A stretch of DNA of 64,000 nucleotides from Fistularia commersonii (Eukaryota; Chordata; Actinopteri; Syngnathiformes; Fistulariidae). This document shows, in pieces, positions 38,301 to 50,300 of this stretch. Under the pieces are notes generated by a model. The model was not told the origin of the DNA and made no database searches. It saw nothing but the letters and a program-made list of their open reading frames with translations. Position 1 is the stretch's first letter. Each line of letters starts with the position of its first letter. The translations under genes and the position numbers were made by a program. The DNA is taken from positions 18,044,179 to 18,108,178 of the forward strand of contig JBBMNZ010000002.1 in NCBI GenBank assembly GCA_037954325.1, in the 5' to 3' direction.

Positions 38301-41300
38301 CCAGCAGTCGTTCTCGGGGGACTATGGCTGGCAGCTGGCTGACAGCATGTTTTTTCCCATCAACCCCAGGTCTGGATACTTCGGACCCAATGCTACTGGA
38401 ACAGTATGTGGTGGTGGCAAATTATGAGAAGCAAGAGCCTGCAGAAATCAGCCTTCAAGCGGGTGAAGTGGTCGATGTCATCGAAAAGAGCGAGAGTGGT
38501 GAGTGATCAAAACAAATGCATGGTAAAAACATATTTAGGGAGAAACAGACAGCATAAGTATAGTCATCCACACACATGCATCTACACACCGAAAACACAA
38601 AACTGTGTCATGTTTCTTTTTAGTTTTCCTGCCTCAACCCTCTCACCTCCTTTGTCCACGGCTGGCTAGCTGTTTCTTAGCTCCATCTGGCTCATTTTGG
38701 CCTGCAGTCAGCCCTGTTTTTCCCACTGTTGGTTTAGGCTGGAGGCCAGATTGTTGCCTCTAGCAGGAGGAATCTCTTCCAGACTTGTATTAATTATTCC
38801 ACCTCACTTTAGTGGAAAGCCAGCAAGACATGCCGGCTTTACAAATGCCAGCTGCTAAGAATCCTGAGTCAGCTGTTTAACCACTGGAAAAAACACTTGT
38901 AGACACGGCCAAGACTTCATTTTGGGGCATCTGCCATTCTCTTTGACAATACTGAATGTTTGAGTTAGTAATCTGCTGACATAAAATTCAAATCTGAGAA
39001 ATAGTTTCCTGGAATTAACTTCCTGTGTATTTGCTATGCAAGATCAAAAAGGAGACTTTTCAAGCTTATTTATGATACTAATCAATTCATATTTCTAAAT
39101 CAAATGCAGACTAGATGATACCTGCTGATTTTAACTTATCACATCAATAGGAAGGGCTGTAGAAGGCATTTATGTGATTTTTGCTGTTAACAAATGTTTT
39201 AAGTAGCTTTCTGAAGTAAGTGTCATAGGTTGTTTCTCATATGAAGGGAAAGATTGACCAGAGAAGTATAGGCCCACTAACAGGTTTGACGTTTAGTTTT
39301 AATGGAGGGCTGAGACAGTAAAACAGTAATGGGACTCATGTGTTCTTCAGAGGAGAGATGGAAGAGGAAATGGTGATCAGGAGGGTAATCGGACTTAGGT
39401 TTCATGATGGGTGTGTGTGAAATGCCATTCTAGCCTCAAGGAAGAACGTCTGTAGAGTGGGATCACTTTGAAGTGTCACATGTCCAGCCTTTGGGTTCAT
39501 GTATTTGTTTTCATTCACTGCTCCAGTAGGATTTCAATCCAGTGGGGAGCTGCAGTAAGGCAGATATTCTGACACCTTGAAGTCCATTTGGGGGGCTTTT
39601 ATGTGTGCTTTCCAACAACACACGCAGGAACCCAAATTCCATGGGGCTGTGCTTATGAATGTCCACTCTCTTTAGTATTTCGGCTGACCACCAGACATGG
39701 TTATAGTGCCTGAACTGTGTGTGGATGACCCATGCAGAATATGAAAGTCCCAGCCTTCAATGAACTCATCATGGTGTTATTTGGACTTCCAATTTTATTC
39801 AAGTAGCCGTCAATTTCTACGTATGATTTTTCTTTGTTTCAGCTCCCTCTCTGAAACATCCTAAATTGAAGTAATACAAACATTCTGTGTTAAGTCTGAT
39901 TTTCATGGAGCAAAACAGTAGCCTCTTGGCTTCTTAAATTCGTCCTACGGCGTCTTGACATTTTTACGACAAGCTAGCTTATGCCTTAACAGATATCTGA
40001 AGCAAATACAACCTCCCTACATCTTGCTATGGACATTTCAAGGAACACCTCTTGCAATGGGAGTAGGCTAAAACTGCTCCATTTGGCTGGGTGACATCAG
40101 TCTCAATCCTTTCGCCAATACCAACAAGGCCAGGTGTGTGCTAAAAAGATTTCAACGCTCATTTGATTAAGCGTCCATTCTTAAGCGGTATGACTGCCCT
40201 CCCTTTAACATTTCTGACAGATTGATCTTTGAATTACATCGCAAAATGTAGAATTTATGCAGAGCTAGAAGTCTGAAAAGGTGTCCATCAGGTTTGCAAT
40301 AAAAGTGATTTAACTGATTTTTAATGACTTATGTCATTATGTCCTTTGGAATTATTTTTGGGGAATCTTTTTGTGCGTTTTACTTGTTTTGTATAAAAGA
40401 TGTTGTATGTAGAACGAAGAGCAAAATACAGTGTTTGTGACACTTTTACAAATGTACACACTTCAGTTGCGTGTTACATTTGTGTTTCACAATAGTCCAC
40501 AATACGGTAGAATTTGTCCACTGAAAGTTATTGTACCGTGGAGAATTTGTGCCTGCTGCCAGTGTAGTTATCAAGTTTTCCTTACCTTGGATTAGATAAT
40601 ATATGCCTTTGACAGGGCGGTGAATCTAGGTCAGACCTATAAGCGAGCTCAGCTTTCTCCACTTTTCCAGTCTAGTGTCTCGAGCCAATGCAATATTTTC
40701 CACTGAAAAGGGTTGACGATACAATTTGAGCATGGCCTTTGCTTCTGTTGTTACTGTATAATAGTTTTTAATGGGTGTTGTTTTTGTTTTTCATTGGAAG
40801 ATGTTTTTAATGAACATAGAAGCCTGACAGCAGTTTTATGCCCTTTAAAATATCAAAATAAAAAAGGGTTGGAAAAGTTACAAGTTACAACTTTCAATAT
40901 CTGACCTCAATGGTATGTCTTAAAAAGTAAATGGTTGGATATTAATTGGTTCTTTCCTCACCCCCTCTGCCTGATTACAGATGTTTTATTTGTCTGTTTT
41001 ATGTGACTTTGCCAGGGGTTGTTGCTGGCAAGGGAGGAGAGAGTAGTGCAGGAGAAACTCGTGGAGAAATGGAAAAAGTTATTTCCTGCCAAACTTAGTG
41101 GTTCAGAGAGGTTGGTTCATTATAATGGCTTAATGGATCCTCCAGGATGCCTCCTCAGTTTACACTATATTGGATAGATGTTAAACAAAGCTAAACCTGT
41201 TTGGTCTCTTGAAATGCTCTTTATTCAATGCTTTAAACTCGGTTCTATTATGGAATAGTAGATGGAAATGTAAAAAAAAAAAAAAAATGCAGCTACCTCT

Positions 41301-44300
41301 GGAAATGTTGCACTTTATGCAGCCAGTTTGCTTATGCTTCAAGGTTACTGCTAAACATGCTGTGCCCAGTCCTGTGCAGCAAATCTCTCCTTACGGACCA
41401 ATCAGTGTTTAACTTGCTTCCATTCCAAGTCTAGATCAGCCTTTGTGAATTACAAATGAGCTCCAGGAATGCCTGTCTGTTTCTGAGGGCCTGCTCTTCT
41501 TAAGACCCCCCTGGCATCAGATATTGTATCACTGCTGCTCCACCTGCCTTATTTGCTCAGTGCAGAGAAGTAAATTCAGTTATGAAGAACCTTAAGGCTC
41601 ACTCAGCAGGGAAGCAAGAACTTTTATTGCTTTTATAATCCACATCATAATAAACTAGAAGGTTACAGGAGTTGGACCCATAGCTGATTGTTTTGTTTAC
41701 TTGTAAGCTCAAAAAAGTAAAGGATTTCAATCAAAGCAAAAAAAAAAAACAACTGAAAAAGCTAGTCTGGTATTCAGTGTGGTATATTGCAGATGCATGG
41801 TTTCTTTCTTCTCATGCTAACTCCATATTTGGATTAAGAATAGTATCCACCCTCTGTCTTGAAGTCAAATGTACATTTCCTTTAAGACTCATGGCATGCA
41901 TAGGAACCATTTCAACTAAAGCGAAAATTCATTTATTATCAACTCAACAGGATGATGAAAGAATGTCATTTGAAGCATTTTCATCCACAAAACATAAAAC
42001 CTGATAGAAATTCTGATAGTTTAGCAGCTAAAAAAATGCATCTTCCTATCATGCCAGTGCAGTATGGCCAGTTGTCACACCTGATAAAGTAACCTTAAAA
42101 AACATTCCTCCTTACTGCTCACCTCATCTTATTCACATTCACGAAAGCACCGGCTGAAGGCGAGTGGAAGGGATCTAATTTGGCAAAGGTGTTTTTAGCA
42201 TGAATAAGAATGTCTGTAGCTGCATATATTTATTGTAGATATCATGTGATGCAGGTGAGAAGACTGAACTATGTGCGTTTCCAAGTGCAAGTGGATATTT
42301 CTGCTTCGTAAAAGGTGTAAATGGGTTGTTTTCAGGTCAACTTATCATGTTGAGTCATTTGTTGAGTTTTTTTTTTTCTTTTTAAACAGTTGCCTTATAT
42401 GTTTAAATGTAGACCACTGTTCACTTTAGTTGATTGTTAGGAGTTAACACCATGGATTTTCTTGTGGAGCTCCAACAGTAATTTATGAACTAAGCAACTT
42501 TACCCCACAATCTGTGCGTGAGTCATGGGGAGAAAAAACAGCTTGGAATTCTACAGTATTGAAAATATCTGCTTATTTTTTTTTGTAAACTATTAGAAAT
42601 GGTTGAGCCCTGCTAGCTGCCTTGTCTTGCAGGGATCTCAAATATTACCAGATGAATTGCAATAATATTTTGACAGAAACAAATTGACATTTACAGCTGC
42701 TTCTTAGATTTACTCACAATAGTCAAGTGAGAAACAGTAATTCAGCCCTCTGATATGCTGGAAGATTGACTTCAAGTCCAAAGTCTCCCTCTCTTAAGTC
42801 CTAAATTTATAACTTTGTTTTCTAATATGGTATTTGCAGTTTCAGCAGTGTTATTTGTGTAACATTTAAACAACACTATAATTCTTGTCAATTAACCACT
42901 GAAGATGTGATATAGATAGCTTGCCAAGCATTTCCAAGCAAAAGTTGCAACAACAGCTGGAAGACACATTATCCTCTCGTTGTATTTGGAATACCCCATC
43001 CTTCATATTTTTAGTGTACCTCAGAAGCTTCTGTGGCTATTAAATGAAGTTTGTTTCCAATTTCTAGATATAGACACTTTCAAGTGGAACATTTAAACCT
43101 TTTGCCACCAAACTAACACTCAATACTGTAGCAAAGAGGTATCGGTAGAAGGGAAGATAAACTGAGACCAGGATTGATCATTATGCTTTCTTCAACATGT
43201 AGTCGTAAATGTAAAGTACAGATATTAACTATTGCCATTAAATAGCTGCCCCTAACTCACCCAAGAATTGACCATTGAGTAAAACCAATGCTTTAAGGGG
43301 GTGGGCTTCACACACTCAAGGGTTGCTGTGTCTCAAAATCAGTGTGGCCCAGAGTGCATACAAGCTGTGGGCTATAGCTTCTTTTTACACCATGAGACTA
43401 TCCTTTCAGAGGCTGGGAGGGAAAGAAGGTAGTTCCTTAGGTCAACATTAGCTCTTGAAAGTCGTTTTGTGTCGTTTACACTTCCCCCCTTGTACCAGAG
43501 GCGCCCAGGTAATTGAAACCCAGTGTTTTATGAAAACTTGAAGTGTGTGTATTGGGCTGATAGCTTCCCCTTGTGCATTGATACTGGATCTACTGTTAAT
43601 AAATACAGAAGCTGGAAATGAATGGGGTTTTCTCCTGGTCTACTCAACAGTGGTGTCAGATATCTGTAGGACTGCTGAGCCAATGCATTCCTCATCATTT
43701 CAGGTCTTGAAAAAAAAAAAAAAAAACTCCTCTTGCTGAATCTGTGGTTTTCATATTAATGCAAGATGTGTAGTACATCTTTTGTCTTCTGCCCTTTAAG
43801 CAGAAAACAGTTAAAAAGGTTTTCTGAGGGGACTTAGTTTTTGATTGCAGTGTCAAAACGGTTACTTATGTCATTGCTATGCATCAGACTTGACTGACGG
43901 TGTATGTAGATGATAGTTTGTTTTATAGGTCAGCCAATCACATTCAGAAAATGGAAAAAAAAAGAAGATAAATTTAGTTTCTTGTTGCAGATGAGAGTCT
44001 GTTGTTGATTACTATAAAAATGAAGAACGGGTCTTAAAGCTGACAGAGTTTCCAGATGGTTGGTACTGTACAACAGCTCAGACATTTTGCTTGCTCTTTT
44101 GAGCTTTATCGCTGAATCTTTCCTTGCTGGAGGAAAATGAATGTTGAATGAGACTATTAGGTCAGCTACATCCGAAATGTGGTTTACAATCCTGCCTCTC
44201 CTTTCATACATATCTATATCTATATCTATATCTATATCTATATCTATATCTATCTATATCTTTATCACAGCCAACAGCAATTCTTTCTTGCATACATTAT

Positions 44301-47300
44301 GCTCTTCTTCTTTTTCTTCTTCTTCTTCTCTGTTCTTTATCAGATATATGTCTGAAGATTTCAGTCATCCAGCTAATATTTACTCAAGAAAACTTTAACC
44401 AAGCTATCTGTATCAACAGCCAATTTTAGTTGCTTTTGATGTTGATGTTTATGTTTGGTTGTTTTTTATGTTTTAATTACTTAAATAATTGATATCTAGC
44501 ATGGAGTTTTCTTGACTATGTTATAGAAAATGTGCATTTCTGAGGCTGTGACATTAGACTGAAATCTCACAGCCTCTATCCAATGTCTGGATACAATGAT
44601 TTTTTTAGGCCATGATATTAGATGAGATATTTTCAATAGATTCCTGTGGTTTGTAATTCTCTTTATACACAGACCCAACTGATGATTAAAAATGCACATC
44701 ATTAAAATGAGTTAAGTTTCATTGATGGTTTTACTGATGATGACCATACTGCAATAGTCATAATATTGAAGAACGTCTTAAAAATTACATTTGCAGTCAG
44801 TGATGGGTTGTGTTTTTACTCTATGTGCCTTAGTTTCTGTAGTCATTTTCAAGCTCATTCCAAAGCAGGGAAACATAAAGAGAGTCAGGTTGAGATAGAA
44901 TAATTTAAACATATTACAATGATACAAAAACACAGATAAAGACTGAAATGATGACGCCCTCTGTCCTGTGGGAACTGAGCCAGCTGGAAGATCAAAAGCA
45001 TCAAAATGCACTTAGGTGTCCTTTGACAAAGTCACACACAACTAGATGGACTCATTTACCAAGATCTGAACTTCCTTTGCCTCTTTTTGTGCCTCTATTT
45101 TCCATGTCTCCCAAAAACAACAGTGTTGTTAATTTCAGATATTTTCATTATGGAGAATCTACGCAGTTCAGTATCTTAACATTCAGGTAGAAATAAATGT
45201 GAAAATGTGCCAAATCGGTTTATTTTTAAAATAAAAAACAATTTAACTTCCATAATTATGTGATACGATGATTGAGAGAGGCCATATTCTCCAGATATTT
45301 CAAAAGATAGTTTGGGGTATTGTTTGGTTCATATATGTACATTGACTCTAGAACTGCCCTAATGTGAAATGGGATTGTGGGCAACATGTGAATGAATTGA
45401 TACAATGAAAACGTGAGGCATCAAATTTAATATTTCCCTCCTGCTTAAACAGGTACCAACCATCTTAAAACCACAGCTCTGGTCTGCTGCCTCAACAATG
45501 GAGGCATGGGCTACTCTGCCTCACATCCTTTGCCTCCCATGGGACCAATCGAAGTTCTGATAGAGGTGTGAACTGAGGCTTTTTTTCTGACAGGGAACTC
45601 TGCCAGAAAACCCTAACAAACTTTCACAATACATTTGGGACTGCCAGGCCTTACCGGCCTCCTCCCCCATCAACTCAGTGCCAGGTGGTGATCGGTTGAC
45701 AGCTCTGCCCCTCTTTTGACACAAGTGTCCAAGACATGTGACCGCAAATCAGGTTGATCATGCATCTATAAAATTGATCATGCAGTTGATGATTAAAATT
45801 TCGGCCCATGGTGTTCTTTTACTAAATGCACAAAAGAATAACCCTCGGCCTGAACATGGTGTTTGTAATGGACAGTCCATGACAAGCACAGAAGTGCAAA
45901 AACAAAAACAGCACTCATGCCTCATCCCCAGAGCTTGGCTCCAGAGGAGTACCCCACTGACTCCTGTGCGATTTAGGGAAAACAAAGTCCATCAGTGTAT
46001 TTCATCATAAGGGTCTTCAAAACCACATTTTGTCTGGTCCCTTACCTAGGACTTGTAAACCTTGGGTGACCCTATCAAGGGTATAAAGCTCCTGACAACT
46101 TAGCATCTAGGATTACAGGGTCATGCAAACCCTTCCACCATGGTAACGTGGTATTTTGAGGAGGGGCCGAGATATATCTCATGCTTATTCAGGTGGCAGT
46201 AATGTGTATTATACTTCTCTGTGTCAAATCAAATCCATCGTATGATTCGAATACAGCTGCATGCGACATGTCCACATAGTCACATATTTTTATTGCGCAA
46301 TTAAGCTCCTTAATTGTTACATCCAACAAAAATCTCTGCACAGGCCCTTTCACAACACACTGTTTTGTAAGATTATTGTTTCTGTATTCTGTACACATCA
46401 TTTTGTTTTGGTCTGACTTATTGACTTAGGATTTTGTTTGAGCCATAGCTCTTAAGTAAAGACCGAGAACATTACATGGCTTATTACATCCTTGAGCCCC
46501 AGCCAGCACGGTGTTCCGAGCCAGACACTTACAGCAGAGGTATTCTCCGCGCTGGATCCACCCTAGCTATATGCAGCTATTCTGCATAGAACTAGGGTGT
46601 GCAGCTGTTTTTTTGTGTAGCTTAGAGAGGTCACCAGTTGAACAAATAATCCTTCACATCATTCACACCGATAGATGTTTAAGTGAAATGGTTATTGCTC
46701 TCTTTGAGAGAGATATACAGAAGAATATATGTAATTCTCCTCCCTTCATTTTTGACTCATTTTTGACTCATTAAAATGTGTCATTGCCAGTATTGTCACT
46801 TAATCACCAGGCTCTTAAAACATAAAATACTATACAAGAGTTTGGGAAACTGGAAAAAATTCCTCAGGGCATCCTTGGAGAATTGGATAGAAGGCTGGAG
46901 GAGATAAAGAGGCTGCGATTGAACAGATTTACTAAAAGTAAGTAAACGTAGCACAAGTGGATGAAAAAAAAATAAAGATCCTGGTTGATTGGTTTACAAG
47001 AAATACTAAGTTAAACTGTTATAATAACTCAGCTGAGGTAACCACACCCTGGCTGGTGGAAGGGACGCTCCATTCCCTTCTGTTAACGTGATCTGTCTCC
47101 CTTTCAAAAAGAAGTTGAACAAATCTCCGTTTACTGACAGTCCAATTGATATCGTATTAGAAAGTTGTTTGCAAACTTTTCTAGTCATTACAAATCTTTT
47201 TTCAAAAATTTCTCCCTCGCTCTCTGTTATACTTTTCACTTTTTACATTTCTTTCTATCATTGTATGTACACATCCGAGTCTCCCTGTGGTGTGCAACAA

Positions 47301-50300
47301 AATCCCCTAAAGATATATTATGTTGTGAGCTAGATGTATACTTCAGGTTCTGGACATCTGCAAAGGTGTGATGGAACTTTTTCGTACCCTTTATGGGTTC
47401 TCCTGACAGCTGTCAGCCATATTGTATTCCCGTTACCAAAATAAATAACATGTGTGGAGTAGCACATCTAAGATGGGTTTTGTGCCAGTTTTTTCACTTT
47501 GACCTCCCGCTGAGAGCTTACACTACACTGTGTGTCTTTGGACTTATGATAAGCACACAGCTGGGGAATTTATCGTTAAGCAATTGTAGGGGGGCTATCG
47601 TAGCACTTGAATTAGATTAGTCAAACCATCTGCAATGTTGTAAGTTGATCTTTTGGCTGGGATATGTGCATTATCAATATTCCCACTGAAATTTTGACTG
47701 ATATCAAGACATAACTAGGAACAGGATAGAGATGGTGGAGGTGTGGCGCAGGAGGAGCGCAATCGTCTTTGGAACCGAATATTCCTGGTTTGATTCCTGG
47801 CTCCTTCTAGTGTGTTGATGTATTGTTGAGCAAGACACTGAACCCCTAACTGCTCAGCTGGTGGATGGCAGCCTACTGCTTATTGTTTATCCATGATGGG
47901 TAAATTTCCACATGGGGATTGATAAATTATCATTAATTCATTTTATTTCATGGTCTTCCACAGGCTGGTGGTTTGTCAGCACAGCAGAGGAGCAGGGATG
48001 GGTTCCTGCGACCTATCTTAACTCCCACAGTGGTACCCGGGATGATTTGGAGCTGGGAGCCTCAAAAACTGGGGAAGGTAAGTCTCTGCAATTTTTCCTG
48101 CCCACCCACAGAAGTGCACACAAACAAACTTAAGACCCACACACAGTTGCCACCTCAGCCCTCACTCTTTACCCTTTAATCCTTGACAAAATGGAGCAAA
48201 CTCACCCCTGCTTAACCACCTCCGACAGACTGCAACAGCTAATCCTACGCCGTTATGAACAACTTTCCCTGTCTGCCTGCCATCATAAGCAGGCTTGGAC
48301 AGAGTACAGATTCAGTGCTGGATAAATAGCGAGGATAAGTTCCAGGTGAGACCAGACCACAACTGAGAGCTGTGCTGCTGTCAACTGATGTGTTGTACAG
48401 TAATACAGTGTACAGTGGAGATGCAATTCCTTATTAGATGATATGACCTCCATGGATGAAAGAGGCATGTGTTCCATTATTGGAAAGGAATACGTATGAA
48501 AATAAGGAATTTCTTTGCATATCTATTTTGATTTACTGACAATTAACAAAACAAAACTTGACTTATGTTAGTTTAGCTCAGGAGCGAGATACAGAATTCT
48601 GATAAGTGACCCATCTGTGCAAGCTTTGTAAGGAATCACTTTGCTCACTAAACTCTACCTTTGAATGAGCCATCACAGGGAATTTAAATCATTTGCCTGT
48701 TTAAATGAAGGTCAAAAAACAGAATTGAATAATGCTGTGATTTGCAAATGCGGGTGTAAAATGTGATCATATCAATCTCTTTTTTCTGAGGTAATGTTAT
48801 CTGTCATCATGTTGCTCAAGACATCATATTCATCACTGTTTTATTCAAATTTTATTCAATATTGTGATTAAGGTAATTCTGCTGCATAATAAAATTCCAA
48901 AGAAGCATTCAACACTCTTACCCAAGCATACTTTGCTTTGCTCTGTAGCTTTGGGACCCAGAATTCTTTGGTTGTATATTTCATGACTCAAGGCACGAAA
49001 GAGAAAACTGGAGGCTAAAAAACGTTTTGGTAACATATGCTGAAATGCAAATAGTCACCCATTTTAAGTTTCCAAATACAGCACTATAAAAAGATTTCAA
49101 TACACAAATACTACAAATGTACTGACAAAGACATAGTTGTAAAGACAAAATCTCTCTCCTTCTCTCGCTCACACACACGCACACACCTAAATGTTGTCAT
49201 CTAGATCAGCCTATTCTGTTCCTTTGTATTCCATTAGTAAGGTAAGGATGGACAGTCTGTTAAAGAAGTTATATGTAGTCAGTTGCAGGAATGCTATGGT
49301 ACCCATAATGCATCTCTCTATCAGTCCTTTGGCCTCTTGCGGTCTTTACCATTGCGTTGTCATTTAAAGACCAACTAATTTGTAGTACATTGGATATTCA
49401 TTGAACAAAAACAGAAGCACTGATGTCATGTGATATAAAAATATCAAAATACCAGAATACCACCAACAGCTGAGGGTAGACAAATGCATCACTTGGTTTG
49501 TGTGACCGCAAGTTTCACGATATCCCACTTGCAAAGTATCATGGAAATTATCGATTAAATCTTGTTGAATGTGGCTCTGTGGATTCCACAGACACTCCCT
49601 GGAACAGGAAACCAATGAAGTGGTCAGTCATCTACAGCATCTACCAGATGCTCAATAGAGGACATGTCAAGTAAAAAAGGATAAATAGGATATTTTTTCC
49701 TTATATATATCGTCTGTCAAAACACTCAGTAACAATCTACTTCCCATCTAAGATACATATAATATGAAGCAGGGGAAACATTTTTCAATCCATAATATGC
49801 ATCCAACATAGACTAAGATGAAAGAAAAAGAATTAAGGAAAGATTGACAGTCAGGCAAAATACAGAATAACAGACAAAATAGATGAAAAAAAATGATGTC
49901 CAGGAAATCTTTTCTTTTTAATCCAGCAATTAGGCAGATCTTGTTAAACTGGAAATTTATTCAGTTCAGTAGTGACAACTACTGGTTAGGAAATGATCTT
50001 GGGACCAAATAAAGACTATGATCGAAAGGAATTTTTTACAGCTAGAGCATGGGCTCACATTGTATTCAGCATTCATTTAACTGTCTTTTCAATTTGACTA
50101 CACGATCCGAATCATTGTCCTGAAAGTGACATTACGATGACAAGCAAAAGGACACAAGGTCCGTTTGGCATTTATTTTCCCTTGAATGATCTTCAGCTGT
50201 GTCTGATGTCCATGACATCTGTCACTTTGGGACATTATTCCATGAACACTGCAGGCAGACAATATTTATACGATCCCATATGTGCTGCCTACCATCTGCA

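Larger units (their letters stand above)
29685..38369 (+). other. sh3pxd2a: SH3PXD2A intron 6
   Basis: An 8.7-kb intron. A (CA)n-rich stretch lies at about 34131-34180. Human TKS5 can carry a 28-residue cassette exon at this position; a clear counterpart (WLSSWAESPKK-like) was not seen. The last about 600 bp before exon 7 may hold an alternative promoter (listed separately). Confidence 0.8.
38499..47963 (+). other. sh3pxd2a: SH3PXD2A intron 7
   Basis: The largest intron, 9.5 kb, splitting SH3-1. It contains an (ATATCT)n microsatellite (44210-44262), an A-run near 43709-43725, an inverted LINE fragment (45.45-46.17 kb) and a tRNA-type SINE at its 3' end (47.73-47.93 kb). No host exon was recognised. 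Confidence 0.85.
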
